A stretch of DNA of 64,000 nt from JADJLQ01 sp031417835. Its GTDB lineage: Bacteria > Bacteroidota > Bacteroidia > Chitinophagales > Saprospiraceae. Of this stretch, positions 24,498 through 33,835 are shown one piece after another (the stretch's first letter is position 1; every line of letters begins with the position of its first letter). Where the stretch lies: contig JANOWJ010000070.1 of the NCBI GenBank assembly GCA_031417835.1, positions 1 to 64,000 on the forward strand. Reading direction: 5' to 3'. Both the position numbers and the translations under genes were made by a program. The notes beneath the pieces were generated by a model. It saw only the letters and a list, made by a program, of their open reading frames with translations. It ran no database searches and was not told where the DNA came from.

Positions 24498-26795
24498 ATG
24501 CATATCTTTCAAAGCATGAAAAACTCAATTATAATACTCGTGTTTTTTATACCCTTTCTTACAAAAGCTCAAGAACTTCCCCAAGGCCCTACCTTGCAGG
24601 ATTATAACCGAGCAGTCTCTTACCTCTGGTCCAATCTGGTCAATAAAAAAGTATTCAATGCCAATATTCAACCCATCTGGCTCTCTGATAGTCTAGGCAA
24701 AAGCCAAGGCTTGGCTTTTATAACTCAGGATAAAAACAAAAAAGTATTTAATAGGTTGATTTTTTCAAACAACAGGATCGAACCCCTTTTTGATCATATC
24801 AGAGTTGCTCAGCTCCTTACGGATAGTTTAAAAACTCCTATCAACGCTACTGACTTACCGATCCAGGGTTTGGTATATAAAAATCTAAATCATATTGAAT
24901 TCAATCTGCGCGGGACTGCTTATGAACTGAATCTGGAAAAATATCAATTGACTAAAAAAACTCCTGCTGATCGTAATATTCTAGAATCAAAATCTCCTGA
25001 TGGAAAATGGCTAGCATATACCGACCAGTATAATTTGTATGTCAAATCTACCACGGATGGTACTAAAAAACAATTGAGTAAGTCAGGAGTGCGCCACTAC
25101 GAGTATGGCACGTACTACGGTTGGTCTGATATCATCGATGGTGAAAATGGCGAACGACCTCAGCGACTATTTGTCCATTGGTCGCCGGATTCCAAATGGA
25201 TCCAGACCTATATCACGGATATGCGGAATGCAAAAAAAATGTATCTGCTGGATTGGAGTATCGATAGCCTATACAAGCCGAAGTTATTATCCTATTACCG
25301 TGGATCGCCCGGCGACACGGATATGGTGAAGATGACGCCGGTATTTTATAATATTACTACGGGACAGGAAATTATAAAATCCCAGCTTCCAAGTACACAT
25401 ACCAATCCTATAGGTTATGAATGGTCCAAGGAAATTGGTATCATCTATCAGGAGATTGCTCAACGGGGGTATCAGGCAGTATCTATGCATCGGTACAATC
25501 TCAACACCAACTCTGATGAATTATTGTACCATGAAACCAGCAGTACCAATATAGACAATTACGAATCAAGGATCATAGAGCCATGGGGTAAAGTCCTCAT
25601 CACTTCAGAACGAGATGGTTGGAGACAACTTTATCTGTTGGATCTTAAAAGTAAACAACTGCAGTCATTGACCGGAGGTGCATATTACATCAATGATATC
25701 GTCCACATTGACACGATTCAGAAAACAATTCTTTTTACAGCTTCTGGCAAAGAACCGGGTCGAAATCCTTATCATCAACATCTTTATCGCATACAGCTCG
25801 AGAGTAAACAAGTCGAACTGCTGACGCCGGAAGATGCCAATCATGATGTGGCTATCGCGCCGGATGGCCATTATATAGTAGATAATATTTCGACCTTACA
25901 GTCTCCGACAAAGACTGTTTTAAAGGCACTCCATAAAAATCCCATGATGGCCATGGAGCTCTGTCGTGCTGATATCACCGGATTAGATTCATTAGATTAT
26001 AAGGCGCCGATTTCTTTTACAACCATCGGTCGGGATGGCCACACAACATTGTATGGAGCCATCTGGAAACCTAGTCGATTTGACGCTAGCAAAAAGTATC
26101 CGGTGATCGATCAGTCCTACACCGGACCACATACCTATATGTATCCTAGAAATTTTGTAAGCTCTATCGCTAGGTCCAATCAGGCTTTAGCAGAACTAGG
26201 TTTTATTGTGATCACGGTCGATGGTATGGGTACCGCCAATCGATCCAAGGCATTCCACAATGTTTCCTATAAAAATATGGGTAAAAACCTTGAAGACCAT
26301 CGATCAGCCATCCTTCAATTGGCCCGAAAGTATACTTGGGTCGATAGCACTCGGGTAGGGATATTTGGTCACTCCGCAGGGGGCTATGATGCAGGTCATG
26401 CCGTATTAGAGTATCCTGATTTTTATAAAGTAGCCGTGGCAAGTTCTGCGGATCATGATTTTAGAATGGAAAAAGATTGGTGGCCTGAGATGTATATGGG
26501 TTGGCCCGTAGATTCCACCTATCATCAGGTATCTAACATTACGATGGCTGGTAATCTGAAAGGAAAACTTTTGATAACCCATGGTGGTATAGATGAAAAT
26601 GTAAACCCATCTGCAACCTTTAAATTAGCAGAGGCATTGATCCGGGCCAACAAAGAGTTTGATATGCTCATACTCCCGAGCCAACGCCATGGTTATCAAG
26701 GTGCGTATAATGAATACTTCACCAAAAAGAAATGGAATTATTTTGTAGAGCATTTATTGGGTGCTAAACCTATATGGAATATTGCTCTGAAATAA
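24498..26795 (+). CDS. Dipeptidyl-peptidase IV-like S9B serine peptidase, exported
   Basis: This protein of 765 residues from the first ATG has an N-terminal signal (KNSIIILVFFIPFLTKAQ) and a beta-propeller domain with SPDGKWLAYTDQYNLYV near 170 and HWSPDSKWIQTY near 230. The C-terminal alpha/beta-hydrolase has Ser626 in GHSAGGY, Asp in THGGIDENVNP and His in SQRHGYQG. DPP IV enzymes remove X-Pro dipeptides. The second Met (24516) gives a better signal peptide and may be the true start. It is followed by a 119-base gap and the BNR/VPS10 gene on the same strand, probably separately transcribed. Confidence 0.9.
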   Translation: MHIFQSMKNSIIILVFFIPFLTKAQELPQGPTLQDYNRAVSYLWSNLVNKKVFNANIQPIWLSDSLGKSQGLAFITQDKNKKVFNRLIFSNNRIEPLFDHIRVAQLLTDSLKTPINATDLPIQGLVYKNLNHIEFNLRGTAYELNLEKYQLTKKTPADRNILESKSPDGKWLAYTDQYNLYVKSTTDGTKKQLSKSGVRHYEYGTYYGWSDIIDGENGERPQRLFVHWSPDSKWIQTYITDMRNAKKMYLLDWSIDSLYKPKLLSYYRGSPGDTDMVKMTPVFYNITTGQEIIKSQLPSTHTNPIGYEWSKEIGIIYQEIAQRGYQAVSMHRYNLNTNSDELLYHETSSTNIDNYESRIIEPWGKVLITSERDGWRQLYLLDLKSKQLQSLTGGAYYINDIVHIDTIQKTILFTASGKEPGRNPYHQHLYRIQLESKQVELLTPEDANHDVAIAPDGHYIVDNISTLQSPTKTVLKALHKNPMMAMELCRADITGLDSLDYKAPISFTTIGRDGHTTLYGAIWKPSRFDASKKYPVIDQSYTGPHTYMYPRNFVSSIARSNQALAELGFIVITVDGMGTANRSKAFHNVSYKNMGKNLEDHRSAILQLARKYTWVDSTRVGIFGHSAGGYDAGHAVLEYPDFYKVAVASSADHDFRMEKDWWPEMYMGWPVDSTYHQVSNITMAGNLKGKLLITHGGIDENVNPSATFKLAEALIRANKEFDMLILPSQRHGYQGAYNEYFTKKKWNYFVEHLLGAKPIWNIALK

Positions 26796-26914
26796 AAGAG
26801 ATAAGTGGTATAAGCAATATCCATCTGGCTCTTTAATATTCGAATTCATAAAAAGCACTTAGCACCAATATTTTAAAATTAAGTCCTATATTTCCACGAT
26901 AATAACCCTCACCA

Positions 26915-29900
26915 ATGAAAAAAGCTTTAATCCTCCTATTTTCCATCACGCTCATAACAGCGCTGGGCGCTCAAAATAAAAAAGCTTCTAAGGTGCCACC
27001 GCCGCCACCGCCTAAGTTGATTTCATCACCAGCACCTATCGATTATAATAGTTATTTCAAGCCACTCAAATGGCGCAGCATAGGTCCTTTTAGGGGCGGC
27101 AGATCAGTATCTTCTTCTGGTGTGGTAGGGGATATCACCACGTATTATATGGGGACAACCGGCGGCGGACTATGGAAGACGGAGGATTTAGGACTGACTT
27201 GGAACAATATATCAGATGGTTTTTTCAAAACAGGATCAGTAGGAGCAGTAGCCGTCGCAGAAAGTGATCCCAATGTAGTATATGTAGGTATGGGTGAGCA
27301 TGCCCCACGAGGAGTCATGACGCATCATGGTGATGGAGTCTATAAGTCTACCGATGCCGGCAAAACCTGGAAAAGAATGGGTCTCGAAAACACCCAACAC
27401 ATCTCTCGCATTCAAATACATCCTACAGATCCCAATACGCTCTATGTAGCTGCTCAAGGTGCCTTGTATAGCTCATCTCCGGACCGAGGGGTCTATAAAT
27501 CTACTGATGGAGGAGTCACCTGGATCAAATCATTATCCGTAGATGAAAAAACGGGCTGTTCTGAATTATCTATGGATATGAATAATCCGCGCATCTTATA
27601 CGCAGCGATGTGGGAGCATGGTAGACTACCCTGGAAAGTCATCAGTGGTGGACCCGGAAGCGGACTGTATAAATCAATGGATGCAGGTGCTACCTGGGAA
27701 AAAATCCATGATGGTCTGCCCAAAGAATTAGGTAAGATGGCTATCGCAGTCTGTCGATCCAATTCAGAAAAAGTATACGCCTTGATAGAAAGTGATTCAG
27801 AAAAAGAATTGGGAGGATTGTTTGTATCCAATAATGGCGGCAAAAATTGGCGGCGCATAAATGCCGAACATGAATTACTTCAGCGAGCCTGGTATTATAT
27901 CGAAGTGTTTGTGGATCCGCTGAATGAAAATACAGTCTATGTGCTCAGTGCTCCCGCGCTGAAGTCTATCGATGGCGGCAAAACATTTGATAACATGTCG
28001 GGTACACACGGGGATTATCACGATTTATGGATAAATCCTAAAAATTCAAAAAATATGGTCATCTCCAATGATGGTGGTGCTGCCATTACATTAAATCAGG
28101 GCAAGACCTGGACTCCTCAACATACGATGCCTACGGGTCAGTTTTATAGAATCAATGTAGACAATCAATTTCCATATCGGATCTATGCTGGTCAACAAGA
28201 CAATTCCTCCGTGTCCATCGCACATCGGGAATTGGGTGGTCGAGGTATCTCCCCAGCCAGTTGGCAGTCATCCGCTGGTGGTGAAAGTGCATTCTTGGCG
28301 TTCAACCCGGACGATCCACGATATGTATTAGGAGGTAGCTATCAAGGTACAATCGAGATATTGGATAATAAGGCAAAAGCATCTACGAATATCATGGGTG
28401 CCCCCATACAATATCTGGGTATGGATGCCAAAGACATGAGGTATCGATACAATTGGAATGCACCGATCATTTGGTCCAAACACGAACCAAACACCTATTA
28501 TCATGGGGCCCATAAACTATTGCGCACCCGCGATATGGGCGTCCACTGGACAGAAGTATCACCTGATCTCACCCGCAATGAAAAAGAAAAGCAAGGTAAA
28601 GGAGGTGGGCCGTTTACCAATGAGGCTGTGGGAGCAGAAAACTACGGTACTCTAGCTTATGTGATAGAGTCGACACATGAAAAAGGTGTGATTTGGACCG
28701 GGAGTGACGATGGATTTGTCCATGTGACTCGAGATAATGCAGTCACTTGGCAAAATGTAACACCTGCAGGATTGAAAGAATGTCTTATCAATGCGATCGA
28801 AGTGTCACCTCATGATAAAGCCACTGCATATATCGCAACTACCCGATACAAATTCAATGATCATACTCCGGCTTTGTATAAAACTACGGATTATGGTAAA
28901 ACTTGGACCAATATCTCATCGGGCATTCCCAATAATGCATTCACTCGTGTGGTGCGAGAAGATGATGTACGTAAAGATCTATTGTTTGCGGGTACAGAAT
29001 TGGGGGTTTATATCTCCTGGAATGGGGGTACATCATGGTCTCCTTTTCAGTTAAATCTACCGATCACTCCGATCAGTGACCTTCGGATTCACAAAGGCGA
29101 TTTGATTGCCGCTACTTCAGGCAGAGCTTTTTGGATGTTGGATGACATCGGTTTAATCCGACAATTCAAACAAGATACCAGTACTATGACTTTGTTTCAG
29201 CCTGAACCTGCCATCCTTATCAATTCATCATCTGATCTGGACAGATCTTCTGCAGATTTTAATGGTTCGAGTAAATTACAAGGCGTCAATCCTGCCTCCG
29301 GAGTCGTATTGTATTATTATTTGCCAGAGGCCAAATCAGGAGATCTGCTCACTATGGAAATCAAAGATGCACAAGGTAATGTAGTCAGAAAATTTACTTC
29401 AAAAGCAGACAGTACCTTTGTACCGTGGGATGGTGGTCCATCAGCAGACCCTACTCTATCAAAGAAAAAAGGGCTTAATCGATTTGTGTGGAATATGCGC
29501 TACGCTACGATGGCCGGGATACCCGGCACCTATATCGAAAGCAATTTTAGTGGCCACAAAGCATCTCCCGGCAAGTATACAGTCGAGATTAAAATAGGTG
29601 ATAAGACCACAACCGGTGAAGCGGAAATCCTCCCCAATCCATTGTATACTACAGACGAAGAAACCTATCAAGAGTATCATCGAGTCATGCAGACGATGGA
29701 GACCGAGGTAAATAGAATGCACCTTCTCGTCAATGATATGGCGGACAAACGATCACAACTGGAGTCTATATTAAACTTCTTGCCGACAGAATCGAAGTAC
29801 GAAGCCATTAAAAAAGAAGGGCAAGCCCTGATAGGTCGCATGAAAACCTGGGATGAGGAGATGATCCAACGTAAATCAAAAGCGTACGATGATGTAGAAA

Positions 29901-30148
29901 ACTTTACCAACAAGTTCACTGCTAATTATCTATTTCTGATCAATCAGACAGAAAGTGATATCCCTAAAGTCAATCAAGCGTCTTTGGACTTAAAAAAAGA
30001 ATTAGATCAACAATGGAATGGACTGCTCTTGAGGGCAGAACAGATCTTAGATAAAGATCTGCCCGTCATCAATAAGAGTCTGTGGGAGGCTGGAGTGGGG
30101 CCGGTATGGAAAAAAATCAATGTAGATATACCCAAGCCCAGACCTTAG
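26915..30148 (+). CDS. Large exported BNR-repeat/VPS10-type beta-propeller protein
   Basis: This 1077-residue protein has a Sec signal (1-20) followed by a six-proline run (VPPPPPPK). From 50 to ~720 it is packed with BNR/sortilin-type blades, seen as repeated GVYKSTDAGKTW-like motifs (YKSTDGGVTW, YKSMDAGATWE, VSNNGGKNWRR, YKTTDYGKTWTN). A C-terminal region contains a GPSADPTLSKKKGLNRFVWN sandwich and a helical, charged tail. Similar Bacteroidota proteins are annotated as glycosyl hydrolase or sortilin-like, but without visible catalytic residues. It probably acts as a surface or periplasmic binding protein; substrate unknown. A strong terminator follows. Confidence 0.8.
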   Translation: MKKALILLFSITLITALGAQNKKASKVPPPPPPKLISSPAPIDYNSYFKPLKWRSIGPFRGGRSVSSSGVVGDITTYYMGTTGGGLWKTEDLGLTWNNISDGFFKTGSVGAVAVAESDPNVVYVGMGEHAPRGVMTHHGDGVYKSTDAGKTWKRMGLENTQHISRIQIHPTDPNTLYVAAQGALYSSSPDRGVYKSTDGGVTWIKSLSVDEKTGCSELSMDMNNPRILYAAMWEHGRLPWKVISGGPGSGLYKSMDAGATWEKIHDGLPKELGKMAIAVCRSNSEKVYALIESDSEKELGGLFVSNNGGKNWRRINAEHELLQRAWYYIEVFVDPLNENTVYVLSAPALKSIDGGKTFDNMSGTHGDYHDLWINPKNSKNMVISNDGGAAITLNQGKTWTPQHTMPTGQFYRINVDNQFPYRIYAGQQDNSSVSIAHRELGGRGISPASWQSSAGGESAFLAFNPDDPRYVLGGSYQGTIEILDNKAKASTNIMGAPIQYLGMDAKDMRYRYNWNAPIIWSKHEPNTYYHGAHKLLRTRDMGVHWTEVSPDLTRNEKEKQGKGGGPFTNEAVGAENYGTLAYVIESTHEKGVIWTGSDDGFVHVTRDNAVTWQNVTPAGLKECLINAIEVSPHDKATAYIATTRYKFNDHTPALYKTTDYGKTWTNISSGIPNNAFTRVVREDDVRKDLLFAGTELGVYISWNGGTSWSPFQLNLPITPISDLRIHKGDLIAATSGRAFWMLDDIGLIRQFKQDTSTMTLFQPEPAILINSSSDLDRSSADFNGSSKLQGVNPASGVVLYYYLPEAKSGDLLTMEIKDAQGNVVRKFTSKADSTFVPWDGGPSADPTLSKKKGLNRFVWNMRYATMAGIPGTYIESNFSGHKASPGKYTVEIKIGDKTTTGEAEILPNPLYTTDEETYQEYHRVMQTMETEVNRMHLLVNDMADKRSQLESILNFLPTESKYEAIKKEGQALIGRMKTWDEEMIQRKSKAYDDVENFTNKFTANYLFLINQTESDIPKVNQASLDLKKELDQQWNGLLLRAEQILDKDLPVINKSLWEAGVGPVWKKINVDIPKPRP

Positions 30149-30186
30149 GGTCTTGATATGTCGTGTTACATTCCTACGAAGTACTG

Positions 30187-30220
30187 ATCACATCGGTATC
30201 AATTATCGATGTGATTTTTA
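30187..30220 (+). terminator. Rho-independent terminator after the BNR/VPS10 gene
   Basis: A 9-base perfect stem, ATCACATCG with CGATGTGAT, is followed directly by TTTTTA. It lies about 40 bases after the stop codon and about 45 bases before the end of the convergent pirin gene. Confidence 0.75.
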
Positions 30221-30265
30221 TAAAACCTATTCTTCAAGATAACCAAACTTGCCCAAATTATAATC

Positions 30266-31105
30266 TCAAATTGCTTCTGTTATTTCCTGTTTAGTATTCA
30301 TGACAAAGGGGCCTTGAGCAACTATAGGCTCGTTGATAGGTTCTCCGCTTAATAGTAACACGATCGCATCATCTAACGCTTCTATACTGATATCTTTACC
30401 GTCATTCTGGAATAAAACGAAATGGTCTGTTGGTACAATTTCGTAATCGTTCACTTTAATATTTCCTTCAATCACCAATAATGCGGTATTGTGATGTGCA
30501 TGGAATGAAAAATTGACTTTCGCATTTTTTACTAATCTGGCGTTTAACAAATTTATCGGTGTAAACGTAGATGCTGCGCCCAACACCTCTTTATACTGTC
30601 CTGCAATTACTTCTATAACCCCGCCGTCATCTGGCAAGTAAAATTTATGAATATCGGCATGAGCCATCGCCTGGTACTTTGGGGTAGACATTTTATCTTT
30701 TGCCGGCAGGTTTACCCATAATTGTACCATTTGAAAATCACCTCCGGATTTATTAAAATTTTCTTCGTGATATTCTTTATGCAAGATACCTGCCGCGGCG
30801 GTCATCCATTGTACATCGCCTTCAGCTATGACCCCGCCGCCACCACTGCTATCGTGATGTGCCACTTTACCTTTGTACGCAATGGTCACTGTCTCAAACC
30901 CTCTATGTGGATGTACACTTACACCCCGGGGCTGGTCTGAAGGCGGAAAATAGTATTTTGAATTATAATCCAACAAAATAAATGGACTCATGCGAATCAT
31001 ATCCAAACGGTAACGACTCGGAATAAAATTATGAACCCTAAATCCATTACCTACATAATGGGCTTCTGGTGGGCCGACCACCAACTCAATATTTTTTATT
31101 GACAT
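30266..31105 (-). CDS. Pirin-family bicupin protein
   Basis: This 279-residue cytosolic protein has the pirin N-terminal cupin: FILLDYNSKYYFPPSDQPRGVSVHPHRGFETVTIAYKG (in the region 42-80) with the metal-binding His cluster. VQWMTAAAGILHKEYHEEN follows near 96, and a C-terminal cupin contains LLNARLVKNAKVNFSFHAHHN. Bacterial pirins bind iron or nickel, and some have quercetinase activity, but the role here is unknown. It is the last gene of a minus-strand set with the Crp/Fnr regulator (80-base gap) and an alpha/beta hydrolase. Confidence 0.88.
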   Translation of the reverse strand: MSIKNIELVVGPPEAHYVGNGFRVHNFIPSRYRLDMIRMSPFILLDYNSKYYFPPSDQPRGVSVHPHRGFETVTIAYKGKVAHHDSSGGGGVIAEGDVQWMTAAAGILHKEYHEENFNKSGGDFQMVQLWVNLPAKDKMSTPKYQAMAHADIHKFYLPDDGGVIEVIAGQYKEVLGAASTFTPINLLNARLVKNAKVNFSFHAHHNTALLVIEGNIKVNDYEIVPTDHFVLFQNDGKDISIEALDDAIVLLLSGEPINEPIVAQGPFVMNTKQEITEAI

Positions 31106-31185
31106 TATAATTGTTTTTTTTATGATGCCACAAAATTATGGGATGTTTTAAATGGACACCTTGATGTATGGTAAGAAAAAAGAGC

Positions 31186-31779
31186 TTAGCGGGGTGTAAA
31201 GTTCTTTTTAGCTAATTCCTTTCTTACCCGACTCAAGCTTTCGGGGGTAATGCCAAGATAAGAGGCGATCATCCATTGTGGTACCCTTAATGTCATGTCA
31301 GGGTAAAGTTGAATAAAATTAAGATATCGGGATTCAGCACTGGCCGCCAATAGGAAGTTTACCCTTTTCTGCAACTGACGAATATGGTTTTGTAATAATT
31401 TTTCATTGAACTGTAAAAAAGAAAGGCTCATGGTGGATGCTCGTTTTATGAAATCCTGGTCTATTAAAACCACATTCGTTTCTTCCACCGCATCAATAAA
31501 AAAATCGGATGGTTGATTAAAATAGGCGCTACTCCGGTCAGACATAAACCAGCCTTCGGAAGCGAACTGAATAATATGTTCTTTTCCTCCTTCGTCTATC
31601 GTATAAGACCGTAGCAAACCTTGCTCTACAAAAAATGAATGTTTACAAACCTCTCCTTTGTTTAGAATCAATTGCCCTTTAGGAAAAGTTTTAGTACTCA
31701 ATACTTCCGCTAATAGATAAAATTGTTCATCTGTGATGCCTGCTTTTTCTTTAAGATAGGTTTGGAATTTTTGAATCAT
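31186..31779 (-). CDS. Crp/Fnr-family transcriptional regulator
   Basis: This 197-residue protein has an N-terminal cyclic-nucleotide-binding-like domain (about 20-125), seen as LSTKTFPKGQLILNKGEVC and RSYTIDEGGKEHIIQFASEGW. A helical linker leads to a C-terminal winged helix (about 145-190) with VPQWMIASYLGITPESLSRV. There is no Cys cluster, so it is not a classical iron-sulphur FNR. It lies between the hydrolase and pirin genes and may regulate them, or the set may respond to oxidant or aromatic stress (inference). Confidence 0.85.
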   Translation of the reverse strand: MIQKFQTYLKEKAGITDEQFYLLAEVLSTKTFPKGQLILNKGEVCKHSFFVEQGLLRSYTIDEGGKEHIIQFASEGWFMSDRSSAYFNQPSDFFIDAVEETNVVLIDQDFIKRASTMSLSFLQFNEKLLQNHIRQLQKRVNFLLAASAESRYLNFIQLYPDMTLRVPQWMIASYLGITPESLSRVRKELAKKNFTPR

Positions 31780-31815
31780 TAAAAATTTTTGTTTTTTATT
31801 GCACAGGCTTTATGT

Positions 31816-32631
31816 TTACGATTTTGTATCGGATTCGTTTAAAAACCTCTCTATGATAGCAACAGTGAGCGAAATCAACTGTGCGTCTTGCGGTGTAGTG
31901 ATCTCTCCGATATAGTCTCCGTGACCACCAGGTAAAGTCATCAATCGAGCGTGCGATAACAAACGAAACATTTCAACGGCATGCTCCGGTTGCACAATAT
32001 CCGCATCGCCTATAATGATGAATACCGGAGCTTTTATGTTCTTCATCAGCACCTCTGGTATATCAGGAAACGACTGCATACGTGCTACATCTCTTGCATA
32101 CATCCTTGCCAATGCTGTCGGGTCAGGATTGATGTCCGAGAAAGCCTCTTTAAATGGATGTGGCATTTCTTCAAATGTTGCATTAGCCATCATGGGCCAA
32201 AACCAAGGTTGCGCCCCATCTTTTTTGTAAAAAGTAGATCCTAAAACCATTTTATGGACCAATGCCGGGTGGCGTATAGCCAATTGAAGGGTTGTACTTG
32301 CACCATTGCTAAAACCAAAGATGTCTGCATTAAGGATGTTGAGGTGTTTCATAAGGGCGGCTACATCATCGGCATCTTGCTCAAAACTCAATGGTCTGTC
32401 TATGTCTGCTGTATGGCCATGCGCTTGCAGTTCTACCGCTATGACTTTGTGGTTTTTAGCAAAAATTGGTATAACTCGTCCGAAGGAAGTCTGAATGGTC
32501 GAACCCCCACCATGGACTAAAATCAGTGGCGTGCCGGAGCCATGGATCTCGTAATACATATGAAGTCCATTGATGGCCGCATAACCAAAACTACTGTCTT
32601 GATTGGAATGATTGAATTCGTTTGAATGCAT
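31816..32631 (-). CDS. Alpha/beta-fold hydrolase
   Basis: This 271-residue hydrolase has an oxyanion turn LILVHGGGST near residue 36-45, nucleophile Ser108 in GFSNGAS, an acid in IIGDADIVQPEHA and the His in LPGGHGDYIGE. Length and layout fit the haloperoxidase/esterase-like group. No signal peptide. It ends 36 bases before the Crp/Fnr gene and is probably the first gene of that set. The substrate cannot be read from sequence. Confidence 0.85.
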   Translation of the reverse strand: MHSNEFNHSNQDSSFGYAAINGLHMYYEIHGSGTPLILVHGGGSTIQTSFGRVIPIFAKNHKVIAVELQAHGHTADIDRPLSFEQDADDVAALMKHLNILNADIFGFSNGASTTLQLAIRHPALVHKMVLGSTFYKKDGAQPWFWPMMANATFEEMPHPFKEAFSDINPDPTALARMYARDVARMQSFPDIPEVLMKNIKAPVFIIIGDADIVQPEHAVEMFRLLSHARLMTLPGGHGDYIGEITTPQDAQLISLTVAIIERFLNESDTKS

Positions 32632-32860
32632 TTTCGTTTTTCCGCAGTATGAAATGAATAATGTTTCTTCCTGAATTATTCAGACTACAAATAAACCATT
32701 CCCTTCGAGATTTTCAATACCTTGTTTAGGCAAATGACGAATGAATGTCGAGTTGGTAATGGAACTTCATTTAATATAATTGACACATTCCACTTCTCTG
32801 GCTCAGAACCCAAGAAGTTCGGTTCTGTTTGTCATCAAATAGTAGAATGGCCATCCCTAA

Positions 32861-33700
32861 TCAATTACACCCCAAATAATCAAAAATCTCCTCCTGCACT
32901 GTATTTTTCAACAGATCTTTAGTCACTATCTTGGTTGGGTAACCTCCAGTGGAATATTCGTAAAGATATTCTAGGTCCGCTTTTAATACATTATCGCGGT
33001 ATATTTTGGCTTTGAGGGGATTGCCACCAGCTCCTACTGAAAAAAGTGGTCGCTCCATGTACTCTTCTACATCTTGAAAGATATCAAAGGGTATACCTCT
33101 TAATAGTTCGTATTTGCTTTTTTTATTGTCATAGCCTGTGATGATCATACTATAGATCACCCGCTTAGAGATGGGATCCGTTTTTTTGATTTCAAGGATA
33201 TTACCCTTGTTATCACGTATGATGTCGGTCACAAAACCCGGCTTATCAACCATTTTAATAATCCGTCGACTGGTATCTGTCGTCATCTGGATAAAGTAGC
33301 CGGTGTAATCCGGAGTAGTGGTCCTAGGCACTGAAATCCGTAGTAGCGCTGCGCCGGTATAATCATATGCCTCCACATGATCATTATTGCCGATAGCCAG
33401 ACGATAGATCCGACCATTGATGTAGGAGAAGGTGGTGATGGATTCAAAAGGCAATTGATTGCGGTCGATAGTTCGGTTTTGTACTTTGGCAGTCACGATC
33501 TGACCTTCGGCATTGTATTCAAACTTGTAGTTGACTTGGTCCACTATAGAAGAGTTGATCACGGGTTGTGACATCATATCCAGTCTACATCCCGGGTATA
33601 GTGATGGATTGAGATCTCCGGGATTGGAGTCCGGAGAGTCTTTGGTACAGGATAAAAGAAATAAGGCTAAAAAGTAAAAATAGTATTTCATTTGTTTCAT
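32861..33700 (-). CDS. Lipoprotein, DUF4595-like, function unknown
   Basis: This 279-residue protein has a lipoprotein signal ending LFLLSC (Cys18) and a Ser/Pro/Asp-rich linker. The body consists of repeated short beta-strands of the FEYNAEGQIV, YDNKKSKYELL and DYLGCN type seen in Bacteroidota DUF4595/YD-like lipoproteins. No catalytic motif. It is probably exported to the outer membrane. About 230 noncoding bases separate it from the hydrolase gene. Confidence 0.7.
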   Translation of the reverse strand: MKQMKYYFYFLALFLLSCTKDSPDSNPGDLNPSLYPGCRLDMMSQPVINSSIVDQVNYKFEYNAEGQIVTAKVQNRTIDRNQLPFESITTFSYINGRIYRLAIGNNDHVEAYDYTGAALLRISVPRTTTPDYTGYFIQMTTDTSRRIIKMVDKPGFVTDIIRDNKGNILEIKKTDPISKRVIYSMIITGYDNKKSKYELLRGIPFDIFQDVEEYMERPLFSVGAGGNPLKAKIYRDNVLKADLEYLYEYSTGGYPTKIVTKDLLKNTVQEEIFDYLGCN

Positions 33701-33835
33701 AGTATTAACAACGCAGATAACATTGACAGTGTTTGATAATGCCTGTAAATATTCATTTTTTTTTGGTACAACTTCTTATGTTAAAGTCGGCAAAGGTATG
33801 TTAAGTGTTTAACTTTTTGGAGATACGGACACGTA

